Source: Pseudomonadota bacterium
GTDB lineage: Bacteria; Pseudomonadota; Gammaproteobacteria; Steroidobacterales; Steroidobacteraceae
DNA length: 52,023 nt
Direction: 5' to 3'
NCBI GenBank assembly: GCA_021792815.1
Contig: JAJYTX010000003.1
Coordinates: 1-52,023 of the forward strand
Position 1 is the stretch's first letter, and each line of letters starts with the position of its first letter. Shown in pieces: positions 1 to 8,717 of this stretch. The notes beneath the pieces are model-generated. The model made no database searches. It was not told the origin of the DNA and was given only the letters and a program-made list of their open reading frames with translations. Position numbers and translations under genes: made by a program.

Positions 1-663
1 AACCTCGCCGAGAAGCTGGGGGCGGACATCGAGAAGGTGCGCATCGGGATCGGCTCCGATCCTCGTATCGGCTACGGGTTCATCTATCCCGGGGTCGGCT
101 ACGGGGGGTCCTGCTTCCCCAAGGACGTGAAGGCGCTCATCCGCTCGAGCCACGAAGTCGGCCACGAGCCGAAGGTCCTGGATGCGGTCGAGGCCGTGAA
201 CGCTCGCCAGAAGGAGGTGCTGTTCGAGAAGATCGATCAGCACTTCGGGGGCAAGCTCAGGGGCCGGACGATCGCCCTCTGGGGGCTGGCCTTCAAGCCC
301 GACACGGATGACATGCGGGAGGCCTCCTCGCGCGCCCTCATGGAGCGGCTCTGGGGTGAGGGTGCCCGGGTGCGGGCCTATGACCCCGTCGCCTCGGGTG
401 AGGCGAGGCGCCTCTACGGCGAGCGGGAGGACTTGGTCCTCGCCGGCAATGCCTACGAGGCCGTGGAAGGGGCGGATGCGCTCGCCATCGTGACGGAGTG
501 GAAGGAGTTCCGCAGCCCGGACTTCGATCGGTTGCGCGAGCGGCTGGCGACGCCGGTGATCTTCGATGGACGCAATCTCTACGACCCGGCCATGGTGGAA
601 CGCTTTGGGCTCGCCTACTATGCCATCGGTCGCGGCCGGTCCATCGGGCAGGCTAAAAAGTAG
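1..663 (+). CDS. ugd: UDP-glucose 6-dehydrogenase, C-terminal part (5' end outside window)
   Basis: The reading frame is open from base 1, so the N-terminal NAD-binding domain lies outside the window; about 220 residues remain. The motif [10 protein letters not shown] carries the catalytic cysteine of the UDP-glucose/GDP-mannose dehydrogenase family, and [14 protein letters not shown] is the usual start of the C-terminal UDP-binding domain. The family oxidises UDP-glucose to UDP-glucuronate with two NAD+ in the cytoplasm. It lies 46 bp upstream of a GDP-mannose synthesis gene on the same strand, which suggests nucleotide-sugar supply for an exopolysaccharide or LPS. A GDP-mannose dehydrogenase is the main alternative, because the C-terminal half alone separates the two poorly. 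Confidence 0.9.
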   Translation, partial: NLAEKLGADIEKVRIGIGSDPRIGYGFIYPGVGYGGSCFPKDVKALIRSSHEVGHEPKVLDAVEAVNARQKEVLFEKIDQHFGGKLRGRTIALWGLAFKPDTDDMREASSRALMERLWGEGARVRAYDPVASGEARRLYGEREDLVLAGNAYEAVEGADALAIVTEWKEFRSPDFDRLRERLATPVIFDGRNLYDPAMVERFGLAYYAIGRGRSIGQAKK

Positions 664-709
664 ACCAGGCCAGGGAATCCAGGCCAAGACAGAAACTCAG
701 GACTCGCTC

Positions 710-2155
710 ATGCTCATCCCCGTCATTCTCTCCGGCGGCGCCGGCACGCGACTCTGGCCGCTGTCGCGAGAGCTCTACCCCAAACAGCTGCTGGCGCTCA
801 CCGGCCAGCGCACCATGATCCAGCAGACGGCGCTCCGGATCGAGGGACTCCCGGCGGCCGCACCGGTGATCGTGTGCAACGAGGCCCATCGGTTCCTCGT
901 GGCCGAGCAGATGCGCGAGATCGGGGTCGTACCGCAGGCCCTGGTTCTGGAGCCGGTGGGGCGTAATACCGCACCCGCCATTGCGCTCGCCGCCCATGCG
1001 GCGCTTCAGGCCGTGGGCGACGATGACGGAGCCGATCCGCTGCTCCTGGTGTTACCGGCGGATCACGTCATCCGGGACGTTCCGGCCTTCCACAAGGCCG
1101 TCCAAGCGGCTCTGGGGGCGGCTTCGGGCGAAAAAAAGCTCGTGACTTTCGGTATCGTCCCCACCTCGCCTGAGACCGGCTATGGCTATATCCAGCGCGG
1201 CGCCGCGGAGGGTGCGGCCCAAGAGGGACCCTTTCGGATCACGCGCTTCGTCGAGAAGCCCGATCCCGATCGGGCGCAGCAGTTCCTGAGCTCCGGCGAG
1301 TACTACTGGAACAGCGGCATGTTCCTCTTCGGTGCCCGGCGGTATCTCGCCGAGCTCGAGCACCTGGCTCCCGAAATGGCCTGTGCGGTGGCCGCGGCCT
1401 TCGAGGCGGCGAAGGCCGATCTCGATTTCACGCGCATCGATGCGCAGCGTTTCGAGGCCTGCCCGGCCGATTCCATCGACTATGCGGTCATGGAGAAGAC
1501 CTGCGATGCGATCGTCGTGCCGCTCGCCGCGGGCTGGTCGGACGTGGGCTCCTGGGCGGCGCTGCACGAGGCATCGAGCGCCGATGCCCAGGGGAACGTG
1601 GCCCGAGGGGATGTGATCGCGGAAGACTCCACGGGGTGCTACCTCTACTCCGAAAGCCGGCTGGTCGCAGCCGTGGGCTTATCCGACCACGTGGTCGTGG
1701 AGACCAAGGACGCGGTGCTCGTTGCGCCCAAGGACCGGGTGCAGGATGTCAAGAAGCTGGTGTTTCGGTTGAAGGAGGCCGGACGCTACGAGCACAGCCT
1801 GCACCGGGAGGTCTTCCGCCCCTGGGGCAGCTACGACAGCATCGAGAACGGCCCGCGATTCCAGGTGAAGCGACTGAAGGTCAAGCCGGGAGCGGTGTTG
1901 TCTTTGCAGTTGCATCATCACCGCGCCGAGCACTGGGTGGTGGTCTCGGGCACGGCGCGCATCACGCGCGGGGACGAGGTGTTCCTGCTGGAGGAAAACC
2001 AGTCGACCTACATACCCGTGGGCGTGCGCCACCGCATCGAGAACCCGGGCAAGATCGCACTCCACATCATCGAGATCCAGTCGGGCTCCTACCTGGGCGA
2101 GGATGACATCGTGCGCCTGGAGGACCAGTACGGGCGCAAGGGGACGACGAGCTGA
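710..2155 (+). CDS. manC: Mannose-1-phosphate guanylyltransferase / mannose-6-phosphate isomerase (type II, bifunctional)
   Basis: The 481-residue protein starts MLIPVILSGGAGTRLWPLSR, the nucleotidyltransferase signature GGxGTRLWPxSR, at its very N-terminus. That fixes the ATG at 710 although the frame is open further upstream. FVEKPD and the WNSGMF segment follow in the transferase domain. The C-terminal 110 residues form a cupin with HHHRAEHW, the metal site of type II phosphomannose isomerases (AlgA/XanB/ManC class). The enzyme isomerises fructose-6-P to mannose-6-P and converts mannose-1-P plus GTP to GDP-mannose. The missing middle step, phosphomannomutase, is encoded at 4514-5869. Length and domain order are normal for the family. 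Confidence 0.95.
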   Translation: MLIPVILSGGAGTRLWPLSRELYPKQLLALTGQRTMIQQTALRIEGLPAAAPVIVCNEAHRFLVAEQMREIGVVPQALVLEPVGRNTAPAIALAAHAALQAVGDDDGADPLLLVLPADHVIRDVPAFHKAVQAALGAASGEKKLVTFGIVPTSPETGYGYIQRGAAEGAAQEGPFRITRFVEKPDPDRAQQFLSSGEYYWNSGMFLFGARRYLAELEHLAPEMACAVAAAFEAAKADLDFTRIDAQRFEACPADSIDYAVMEKTCDAIVVPLAAGWSDVGSWAALHEASSADAQGNVARGDVIAEDSTGCYLYSESRLVAAVGLSDHVVVETKDAVLVAPKDRVQDVKKLVFRLKEAGRYEHSLHREVFRPWGSYDSIENGPRFQVKRLKVKPGAVLSLQLHHHRAEHWVVVSGTARITRGDEVFLLEENQSTYIPVGVRHRIENPGKIALHIIEIQSGSYLGEDDIVRLEDQYGRKGTTS

Positions 2156-2199
2156 CGCGGGGTCGGATAACAACGCAGGCGGTAAGCGCGCTCGATCGA

Positions 2200-2304
2200 G
2201 ATATCGGCGGCAGCATGCACCTGCGGCAATTTGCGGATCGCCACTTTCTCAACGGCCCTGAACCGCTTCGGCGATCTACCCTCGAACAATGCCTGCGTGT
2301 CCAC
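2200..2304 (-). pseudogene. HigB/RelE-type toxin remnant
   Basis: From a GTG at 2304 the minus strand reads DTQALFEGRSPKRF and then RAVEKVAIRKL and HAAAD. This resembles the N-terminal third of HigB-family toxins, ribosome-dependent mRNA interferases of about 92 residues. After ADIS the similarity stops, and the conserved later part (PPGNRLE..., RINDQWRICF) is absent. The few residues expected before DTQ are also replaced. No HigA antitoxin follows. I read it as a broken, non-functional toxin fragment lying directly downstream of the small coiled-coil gene. The family assignment is from memory of the consensus and rests on about 35 residues. Confidence 0.55.
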
Positions 2305-2317
2305 GCGGCGGCGCTTC

Positions 2318-2683
2318 TCAATCGGTGAGCTCCAGCCGTCGCTCGATGCGTTCGATGCGGTCGCTCATGCGGTCCATCCGCAAGTTTATGCCGGCGATCG
2401 ATTCCTCGCAGTGCCCGAGCTCACGCCGCAGTGTGGCGACTGATATCTCGACGTTTCCCAGGCGACAGATAATCTCTCGGTCCCGCTCGCGGGAAGCCGA
2501 GAGCTCCGCCTGAATCTTCTTCAGGTGCTCGAGGACGAGGCTGTCCGGGTCGGCTACCCGACCGCGCGAGCCCGGTGGCTCACCACAGGGGCTCGTGGGG
2601 TATCGACAGGCCGGAGTACGAGCCTGACGGATCGGATCCGGGTCGGGCCGCCCCGCCGCAGTCAGGTTGTTTTTGAGCGTCAT
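2318..2683 (-). CDS. Small coiled-coil protein of unknown function
   Basis: This 121-residue protein has an ATG preceded by a strong ribosome binding site (GGAGGAAG, minus strand 2693-2686), which supports the start. The first 45 residues are proline- and arginine-rich and look disordered. From LVLEHLKKIQAEL to the end (RMDRMSDRIERIERRLELTD) it is one long amphipathic coiled coil. Short proteins with this ending are common as hypotheticals next to toxin-antitoxin genes and in mobile DNA. Here the stop lies just before a HigB remnant on the same strand. The function is unknown; an oligomerisation or regulatory role would be a guess. A perfect inverted repeat lies 21 bp upstream of the start. 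Confidence 0.6.
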   Translation of the reverse strand: MTLKNNLTAAGRPDPDPIRQARTPACRYPTSPCGEPPGSRGRVADPDSLVLEHLKKIQAELSASRERDREIICRLGNVEISVATLRRELGHCEESIAGINLRMDRMSDRIERIERRLELTD

Positions 2684-2703
2684 GATCTTCCTCCGCGAGA
2701 GCT

Positions 2704-2720
2704 GGAACCGTACCGGTTCC
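2704..2720. promoter_or_regulatory. Perfect 7-bp inverted repeat, operator candidate
   Basis: GGAACCG-TAC-CGGTTCC is a perfect dyad with a 3-base spacer, 21 bp upstream of the ATG of the minus-strand coiled-coil gene. The short spacing fits an operator for a dimeric repressor better than an RNA terminator, since no T-tract follows. The binding protein is unknown. Confidence 0.45.
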
Positions 2721-2842
2721 TGCGCTCAAACACAAGAATGATGTTGGCCGCACCAGGAAACTCTTGACGTGTTGTTAGAGGTCTTGCTGCACGTCGAGTG
2801 TGACGTCCAAATCGGATGTCCTATGCGGACTGTGCGATGTGA

Positions 2843-3946
2843 TCAAGCCGACACCGCGTCGGCCACCTGTTCCGCGATGGCGAGCGATGCGGTGAGTCCC
2901 GGGGACTCGATGCCGTAGAGATTGATGAGGCCGGGGATGCCGTGCGCTTCCGGACCCTGGATGAGAAAGTCCGCGGCAGGCGCCCCGGGCCCGCCGAGCT
3001 TCGGCCGGATGCCGGCATAGGCAGGGGTGAGCGCCCCGTCGGGCAGCCCCGCCCAGTAGCGGCGGATCTCACGGTAGAAGTGGGCCGCACGGCCGGGATC
3101 GACCGAGTACTCCGGCCGCTCGATCCACTGCACGTCGGGGCCGAAGCGGACCCGGCCGGCGAGATCGAGCGTCAGATGCACTCCGAGCCCGCCGGGCTCC
3201 GGCACCGGATAGACGAGGTGCCGGAAGGGCGAGCGTCCTTGCACTCCGTAGTAATTCCCCTTCGCGTAGTGCAGCGGCGGGATGGTCTGCCGCGGTATCC
3301 CGAGGCGATGCGCCACCTGCTGCGCCTGCAGCCCCGCGCTGTTGACGATGACCGAGGCTGCAATCTCCATCGCGCCCTCTCCGGAGCCGGCCTGCAGGCA
3401 GGGGCGTTCCTCAACGCGGCCACTCATCACCGGCGTGCGGCAGAGCACCGCGCCGCCGGCTGCCTCGATCTCGCCCTGCAGCGAGAGCATGAATGCGTGG
3501 GTGTCGAGAATTCCGGTGGAGGGCGAGAGGAGCGCTCCGGCGCAGCGCAGCTCCGGCTCCAGCCGCTGCGCCTGCGCGGGACTCAGCCATTTCAGGTCCT
3601 CGACGCCGTTGCGGTGCGCGGTCTCCTCGATCGATTTCAGTTTCGGCAGCTGTGCCTCGTCGGTGGCGACGATCAGCTTGCCGCAGCGGCGAAACGGGAC
3701 GCCGTGCGCCTCACAGTACTCGTACAGGCGGTGCCGGCCCTCGAGGCACAAGCGTGCCTTGGCGGACCCCGGCGGGTAGTAAATCCCGGCGTGGATCACC
3801 TCGCTGTTGCGTGAGCTCACGCCCGTGCCGATCGCACTTTCGGCTTCGAGGACGAGGACCTCGCGCCCGCGCCGTGCGAGCGCCCGGGCCACGGCCAGAC
3901 CGACGGCCCCGGCCCCGATGACCAGGCACTCGACTCGTTCCGCCAT
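2843..3946 (-). CDS. lhgO: FAD-dependent L-2-hydroxyglutarate oxidase-like protein
   Basis: The 367-residue protein begins with a Rossmann FAD site (VIGAGAVGLAVARALARRG). It carries the family-typical segment SSRNSEVIHAGIYYPPGSAK near residue 50 and ends with an IESPGLTAS-type FAD-binding loop. This is the DAO-superfamily group of L-2-hydroxyglutarate oxidases (LhgO/L2HGDH), which oxidise L-2-hydroxyglutarate to 2-oxoglutarate and feed electrons to the respiratory chain. It removes a by-product of malate and 2-oxoglutarate metabolism. The gene is followed on the opposite-strand side by panD, 24 bp away in the same direction, so the two could be cotranscribed from upstream of panD. A broader glycerol-3-P or amino-acid oxidase assignment is less likely. 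Confidence 0.88.
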   Translation of the reverse strand: MAERVECLVIGAGAVGLAVARALARRGREVLVLEAESAIGTGVSSRNSEVIHAGIYYPPGSAKARLCLEGRHRLYEYCEAHGVPFRRCGKLIVATDEAQLPKLKSIEETAHRNGVEDLKWLSPAQAQRLEPELRCAGALLSPSTGILDTHAFMLSLQGEIEAAGGAVLCRTPVMSGRVEERPCLQAGSGEGAMEIAASVIVNSAGLQAQQVAHRLGIPRQTIPPLHYAKGNYYGVQGRSPFRHLVYPVPEPGGLGVHLTLDLAGRVRFGPDVQWIERPEYSVDPGRAAHFYREIRRYWAGLPDGALTPAYAGIRPKLGGPGAPAADFLIQGPEAHGIPGLINLYGIESPGLTASLAIAEQVADAVSA

Positions 3947-3970
3947 GGCTGCACCGGGCCCGTGCGGGCG

Positions 3971-4348
3971 CTAGGGGCGGGCGCCGCCCTGGAGCGCCCG
4001 CGGCTTCGGCCGGTTGTGCTCGTCCACCAGCACCACGACGGGCCGGTAGGAGGCGAGCTCGGCTTCCGAGTACTGAGAATAGGCGCAAAGGATCAGCAGG
4101 TCGCCCACCATGGCCTTGCGGGCCGCTGCACCGTTCAAGCTGATGGTCCCGCTGCCCCGCGGTGCGCGGATGGCGTAGGTGGCGAAGCGCTCGCCATTGT
4201 TGACATTGTAGATCTCGAGGTACTGGAACTCGCCGATCCCGGAAGCCTCGAGCAGCAGCTCATCGATTCCGCAGGAGCCCTCGTAGTCGAGGTCGGCCTC
4301 GGTGACACGGACGCGGTGAAGCTTGGCCTGCAAGAGGGTCTTGAGCAT
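3971..4348 (-). CDS. panD: Aspartate 1-decarboxylase
   Basis: This 125-residue pyruvoyl enzyme makes beta-alanine from aspartate for pantothenate and coenzyme A synthesis. The self-processing site YEGSCGID places Gly24-Ser25 exactly as in E. coli PanD; Ser25 becomes the pyruvoyl group. Lys9, His11, Arg54 (NGERF) and Tyr58 of the active site are conserved, as is the SLNGAAARKAMVGD segment. The length is standard. Other pantothenate genes are not nearby. The gene starts about 165 bp from the divergent phosphomannomutase gene, leaving room for both promoters. Confidence 0.97.
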   Translation of the reverse strand: MLKTLLQAKLHRVRVTEADLDYEGSCGIDELLLEASGIGEFQYLEIYNVNNGERFATYAIRAPRGSGTISLNGAAARKAMVGDLLILCAYSQYSEAELASYRPVVVLVDEHNRPKPRALQGGARP

Positions 4349-4513
4349 CGGAGGTCTCGCCGGAGTAATGAGGAATTCCCGTGCAAGAATACCGCAAGCG
4401 GCTCTCCTGGGCCGCGCGCAATGCCGCTGCCTGCCGAGGCCGGCAAGTCCGCTGCGGGCTTGCTGCGCTTCCCATCACCTGCAATCCTAAGAGCCCGCTT
4501 GACCGGAGGGATC

Positions 4514-5869
4514 ATGCCGAATCTCAACGCCTTCAAGGCCTACGACATCCGCGGCCGCATACCCGAGGAGATCAACGAGCCTCTCGCCTATGACATCGCG
4601 CGGGCCTACTACGCGCTGGTCAAGCCCAAACGGGTCGCGGTGGGCTACGACATCCGTCTCACGAGCCCGCACATCGCCGCCGCGTTGAGGCGCGGGCTCA
4701 CCGATTGCGGCGCCGATGCGCTCGATATCGGCCTCTGGGGCACCGAGGCGGTCTATTTCGCCACCTTCGCCTATGAGCTCGACGGCGGCATCATGGTCAC
4801 CGCCAGCCACAATCCGTCGGATTACAACGGCATGAAGTTCGTGCGCGGTGAGGCGCGCCCGGTGAGCTCGGACACCGGCTTGAATGACATGCGCGCCATG
4901 ATCGAGGCCGGGCGCCTGCCAGGGAAGAGCGCTGTGCCCGGCATCGAGAGCCGGCTCGACGTCCGCGAGATGTACCTCGAGCATCTGCTCGGCTACGTCG
5001 ATCGGGGGAAGCTGCGCAAGCTCAAGGTGGTGGTCAATCCCGGCAACGGCGGGGCGGGGCCGGTGATCGACCAGCTCGAGCCGCACCTGCCGTTCGAGTT
5101 CATCAAGGTCAACCACGCCCCCGACGGCACCTTTCCCAACGGCATCCCCAACCCCATGCTCGAGGAGAACCGCGCCGCCACGGCCGATGTGGTGCGCCGC
5201 ACGGGCGCTGATGTGGGGCTTGCGTGGGATGGGGACTACGACCGCTGCTTCTTCTTCGACGAGCGGGGCCATTTCATCGAGGGGTACTACCTGGTCGGGC
5301 TGCTCGCCGAGGTGTTCTTGAAGCGCGAGCCGGGCGGGCGCATCGTGCACGACCCGCGTCTTACCTGGAATACCCTCGAGATCGTGCGCGCGCACGGAGG
5401 GCAGCCGGTGTTGTGCCGCTCGGGGCACGCTTTCATCAAGCAGAAGATGCGCGAGGTCGATGCCGTCTACGGCGGGGAGATGAGCGCGCATCACTACTTC
5501 CGCAGCTTCTCCTACTGCGACAGCGGCATGATCCCGTGGCTGGTGGCGCTGCAGGTGATCGCCGAGCGCGGGCCGCTCTCCGAGCTCCTCGGCGAGCGCA
5601 TGCGGCGCTTCCCGGCGAGCGGGGAGATCAACCGCCGCCTCACGGAGGACGCAACGTCCATTTTGGAGCGCGTCCGCAAGCGCTACCAGAGCGAGGCCAT
5701 ATCAGTCGATCTCACCGATGGCCTGTCGATGGAGTTTCGCGAATGGCGCTTCAATCTGCGCGGCTCGAACACCGAGCCTCTGGTGCGCCTGAATGTCGAG
5801 AGCCGCGGGAGTGAGGCGCTGATGCGCGAGAAAACAGCCGAGGTGCTGCAGCGGATCGACGGCACTTGA
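4514..5869 (+). CDS. manB: Phosphomannomutase / phosphoglucomutase
   Basis: The 451-residue alpha-D-phosphohexomutase has the phosphoserine loop TASHNPSDYNGMK near residue 98, the metal-binding DGDYDRC loop near residue 240, the sugar-specificity GGEMSAHH segment and the C-terminal phosphate-binding RGSNTEP. The ATG at 4514 has a good Shine-Dalgarno (GGAGGG, 4505-4510). The family includes AlgC and XanA, which often act on both mannose and glucose phosphates. With manC (710-2155) it completes fructose-6-P to GDP-mannose, and it can also make glucose-1-P for the UDP-glucose used by Ugd. A dual role in exopolysaccharide and LPS precursor supply is inferred. Confidence 0.95.
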   Translation: MPNLNAFKAYDIRGRIPEEINEPLAYDIARAYYALVKPKRVAVGYDIRLTSPHIAAALRRGLTDCGADALDIGLWGTEAVYFATFAYELDGGIMVTASHNPSDYNGMKFVRGEARPVSSDTGLNDMRAMIEAGRLPGKSAVPGIESRLDVREMYLEHLLGYVDRGKLRKLKVVVNPGNGGAGPVIDQLEPHLPFEFIKVNHAPDGTFPNGIPNPMLEENRAATADVVRRTGADVGLAWDGDYDRCFFFDERGHFIEGYYLVGLLAEVFLKREPGGRIVHDPRLTWNTLEIVRAHGGQPVLCRSGHAFIKQKMREVDAVYGGEMSAHHYFRSFSYCDSGMIPWLVALQVIAERGPLSELLGERMRRFPASGEINRRLTEDATSILERVRKRYQSEAISVDLTDGLSMEFREWRFNLRGSNTEPLVRLNVESRGSEALMREKTAEVLQRIDGT

Positions 5870-5997
5870 GAACTCCGTCACGGTGTGCGGGCGATGTGTC
5901 TGCGGCAGAAGACACTAGCCCTGGGGCGCGGTTTGGGGGTACCTTTTCCGTTCGGTATCTCGTTTAAATTTCCTGTTCAAATTTCGGGGGTATCTCC

Positions 5998-6513
5998 ATG
6001 GCGTTGTGGAAAGATTCAGCTTCCTCGGGCACAGGCTTCTCCGGGAGTGTGCCGTCGGGCAGTGCCAGTGCGCCAGCGCGCGAGAGCGCTCCGGCCAATG
6101 TCGCCCCGTTGAGCCCCGAGGCGCCGCGCCGCGCCGCCAAGGAGCGTGCTGGAGGCGGAGAATCGATCATCTCCTCGGGCCTCACGCTCGAGGGCAAGAT
6201 TGTCGGCTCGGGCAGCGTGCGTGTCGCGGGCCGATTCAAGGGCGATGTGCAGATCGACGGGACGCTGACGGTGGATGGCGGCGCGCGCCTCGAAGGCCAG
6301 GTCAAGGCCGGCGCGGTCATCGTCTCCGGCGAGATCATCGGCAACATCATCGAGGCCAGGCAGGTCGACCTGCTGCAGGGCGGGCGTGTCGAGGGTGACG
6401 TCAAGGCCGGATCCTTCACCGTGGCCCCCGGCGCACGGATGCGCGGCAAGGTGGAGTTTGGCTGGGACGAGGAAAGCCAGGCGCTTTCTGACACGGGTAC
6501 CGGCGCTCTATGA
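5998..6513 (+). CDS. Bactofilin (polymer-forming cytoskeletal protein)
   Basis: This is a 171-residue protein with a central bactofilin (DUF583) beta-helix. It contains repeated short strands such as GLTLEGKIVGSG, VRVAGRFKGDVQIDG, LTVDGGARLEGQVKAG and VIVSGEIIGNI, flanked by a Ser/Pro/Ala-rich N-terminal tail of about 55 residues and a short C-terminal tail. Bactofilins polymerise without nucleotide into membrane-associated filaments. They localise cell-wall or polysaccharide enzymes and influence shape, stalks or motility. The stop overlaps the start of the next gene (ATGA), so translation is probably coupled. Its position behind sugar-nucleotide genes may hint at a role in envelope assembly, which is inference. 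No Shine-Dalgarno close to consensus precedes the ATG. Confidence 0.93.
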   Translation: MALWKDSASSGTGFSGSVPSGSASAPARESAPANVAPLSPEAPRRAAKERAGGGESIISSGLTLEGKIVGSGSVRVAGRFKGDVQIDGTLTVDGGARLEGQVKAGAVIVSGEIIGNIIEARQVDLLQGGRVEGDVKAGSFTVAPGARMRGKVEFGWDEESQALSDTGTGAL

Positions 6514-6974
6514 GCGCCGCGGTGCCCGCGGGCAAGACGCGTGTCTGTCCACATTGCAAGGCTGTCGTTCTCGAGAGCCTGAGCGTCTGCCCGGGGTGCC
6601 GCCATCATTTGCGTTTCGACGTCGAGGCTCAGCGGCGCGAGGAGGCCGCGATCTGCGCGCTGAAGGTTGAAGGCGTGTTCAGCCATCCCGGCACGGTAGA
6701 GCCCTCCGAATACAACGTCGTCATCGTCATCCGCGACGACCAGGGAGAGGAGGTCGCCCGCAAGGTGGTGGGTGTCGGGGCGCTGAAGCCGGGCGAGAAG
6801 TGCGGCATCACTCTGTCGGTGGAGGTCCTGCCCCCGCCGCGCGCGGTGGAGGCGCCCGCCCCGGTCACGCTGACCGCGGTGCCCAAGACGTCCACGTCCG
6901 CCGCCGGCGGGGGGATCCGCCTGGCCGACGGCACGGTGCTCACGCCGCCGGGCCTCGGGTCGAAGTCGAAATAG
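6510..6974 (+). CDS. Zinc-ribbon protein coupled to bactofilin
   Basis: A 154-residue protein with two CxxC pairs, VCPHCKAV and VCPGCRHH, in the first 45 residues, forming a probable zinc ribbon. A predicted beta-rich domain follows (VEGVFSHPGTVEPSEYNVVI to ITLSVEVLPPP), then a Pro/Ala-rich tail. It overlaps the bactofilin gene by four bases. No catalytic motif is visible and no characterised relative is recognised. The beta domain alternates strands in the manner of FxLYD- or Ig-like folds, a loose impression only. Tight coupling suggests it partners or regulates the bactofilin filament. Confidence 0.75.
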   Translation: MSAAVPAGKTRVCPHCKAVVLESLSVCPGCRHHLRFDVEAQRREEAAICALKVEGVFSHPGTVEPSEYNVVIVIRDDQGEEVARKVVGVGALKPGEKCGITLSVEVLPPPRAVEAPAPVTLTAVPKTSTSAAGGGIRLADGTVLTPPGLGSKSK

Positions 6975-6980
6975 ACGCAG

Positions 6981-8717
6981 TCAAAAATTCTTGTGAGTCG
7001 TCACCAGGAACTGCACCCGCTTGATGGAGGAGCCTCCGTTGAGAGGGAAGGCCAGGTCGACGTGGATCACGTTGCCGAAGGCGGTGCGGGCATTGCCGAA
7101 GCGCAATCCGAAGCCCGCGTCCTTGAGCAGGCCTAGGCTCGGGGCCGCAAGGGGCGGGCGTCCCCAGGTGCGCCCCATGTCGAAGAACATCGCCGCCCCG
7201 ACGCGAAACAGCCGCAGCGGATACCAGTCGCTGAACCAACGCTCCTCGATCGTAAAGAGCGCGCTCGCCGTGCCGTCCTGGTAGCGCAGCGGGTATCCCC
7301 TGAGGCCGTTGTCGCCGCCCAGCAGGATCTGGTTGTCGAGAGCGAGCCGGCGGCCGGCCCGGGCGGTGAGCGCGCTGTAGAGCAGCCAGTGCGAGGACTG
7401 CTCGTCGAAGTTGGTGAGACTCGCGCTCACCAGGCCGTTCTCGATCGTGCCGCGCTCGATGCGCCCGCTCGCCGCGCCCGCCAGGAGCAGCAGGTCGCGG
7501 TGACCGATGGAGTAGCCGTCGCCCGAGTGGATCCGGATCATGAGCGCATTGCGACTGGACCCGAAGGAGCGCGGCGCCCAGCCGGCCCGGGCGCTGAGGT
7601 AGGTCCCGAGGTGGAAGTCCTCCGTACGGTCGATCTGATTGTGGTTGCGCAGCTTCACGTACTCGTCCTGAACCAGATCGAACTGCACCCAGGGAAAGAC
7701 GAACCTGCGGTTTCGGGGCAGCAGCACCGGGCCGCTCCAGGCGCTGGCCGCAGCGGGCCCGAAACGGTGCTCGTCGTAGGTGAGCCCCACGCTGTAGCGC
7801 CGGGTCCAGCCGTGCACGAGCCCTTGCGACCAGCCCCCGTATATCTGGTACTGGCGGTTGCGCTCGTGGAATCTGTCGATGATGTGGCCGAGGTCATAGA
7901 GCGAGTTGTCGAATGAGGTGTCGATGAGCGACACCCCGCCGGCGTGCCGGGTCTCGAGCGCATAGAACGGGCGGTTCACGATCAGCTGGCGCAGCCGCCC
8001 GTCGCTCAACCTGCCGTAGGCCGCATCGACGGCCGTCCAGGTATCGAACACATGCTGGTTGGAGACATCGACGGTCGACTCCGTCCGGTCGACCGTGCGA
8101 ATGTGCGCGAGCGTGATGTCGGTGCCGGTGCCGAGGGCGTTGAGCTCCTGAAGCTGAAAGCCGATCGAGCTCTTGCCGCCGCTGCGCGAGAAGTCGACGC
8201 CGGGGTTGAGCGTCCAGACATCGCGGGTGCTCACGAGCACATCGACCTTGCCGTCGTGGTAGCGAATCGGGCGGATGGAGGCATCGTAGAAATACGGGTC
8301 CGCGCGCAGGATGCGCGCCGATTCCGCGAGCAGGTGCGGCGAGTAGCGCTCGCCTGCGTGAAAGAGCAGCTGATGGCGAATGAGGCTCTTGCGCGTCGTG
8401 CGGTGCAGGTGGTCGGCGAGGCGAAAGAGCGGCCGGTCGTCCTTGGGGTTTGAGAGGTCGAAAACGTTCGCATTGTGGATCTCGATCCGGCCGATCACCG
8501 CGCCCATGCGCACGAGTGCCGCGTTCGAGGGCAAAGACCGGGTGGTGCCGCCGCCGTGCGCCGCTTCGCTCTGGAGTGGCGCGTGCACGGGGGCCTCGGC
8601 GGGGGCGCTCGCGGCCGCCGCGGAAGCGGCCAGACCGAGCAGCAGAGCCGGCACGGCCGCGAGGGCGGCGCCCGGTGAGCGCAGGTGAAATGTCAGCCTG
8701 TGGTCCGCAGCGCTCAA
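6981..8717 (-). CDS. Omp85/BamA-like outer-membrane barrel with POTRA-like domain
   Basis: A 578-residue protein with an N-terminal hydrophobic signal segment (ALAAVPALLLGLAASAAAA). A POTRA-like region follows at about residues 70-170 (IGRIEIHNANVFDLSN..., GKVDVLVSTRDVWTLNPGV). The remainder is a beta-barrel with alternating aromatic and polar residues, a Gly-rich LALDNQILLGGDNGLRGYPL segment typical of Omp85 barrels, and a final aromatic residue (THKNF). It resembles surface-antigen (D15) proteins with one POTRA rather than BamA, which has five. A transport or two-partner-secretion role (FhaC-like) or a lipid/TamA-like role is possible; the substrate is unknown. Its ATG overlaps the stop of the upstream ModE-like gene (ATGA), implying cotranscription. 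Confidence 0.8.
   Translation of the reverse strand: MSAADHRLTFHLRSPGAALAAVPALLLGLAASAAAASAPAEAPVHAPLQSEAAHGGGTTRSLPSNAALVRMGAVIGRIEIHNANVFDLSNPKDDRPLFRLADHLHRTTRKSLIRHQLLFHAGERYSPHLLAESARILRADPYFYDASIRPIRYHDGKVDVLVSTRDVWTLNPGVDFSRSGGKSSIGFQLQELNALGTGTDITLAHIRTVDRTESTVDVSNQHVFDTWTAVDAAYGRLSDGRLRQLIVNRPFYALETRHAGGVSLIDTSFDNSLYDLGHIIDRFHERNRQYQIYGGWSQGLVHGWTRRYSVGLTYDEHRFGPAAASAWSGPVLLPRNRRFVFPWVQFDLVQDEYVKLRNHNQIDRTEDFHLGTYLSARAGWAPRSFGSSRNALMIRIHSGDGYSIGHRDLLLLAGAASGRIERGTIENGLVSASLTNFDEQSSHWLLYSALTARAGRRLALDNQILLGGDNGLRGYPLRYQDGTASALFTIEERWFSDWYPLRLFRVGAAMFFDMGRTWGRPPLAAPSLGLLKDAGFGLRFGNARTAFGNVIHVDLAFPLNGGSSIKRVQFLVTTHKNF

Noticed and set aside
5870..5997. Two AAATTT boxes at 5966-5971 and 5979-5984 before the bactofilin gene
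   Set aside because: Self-complementary hexamers, 7 bases apart, in a low-GC patch. This is typical of an AT-rich promoter region; the pattern is too short to call an operator.
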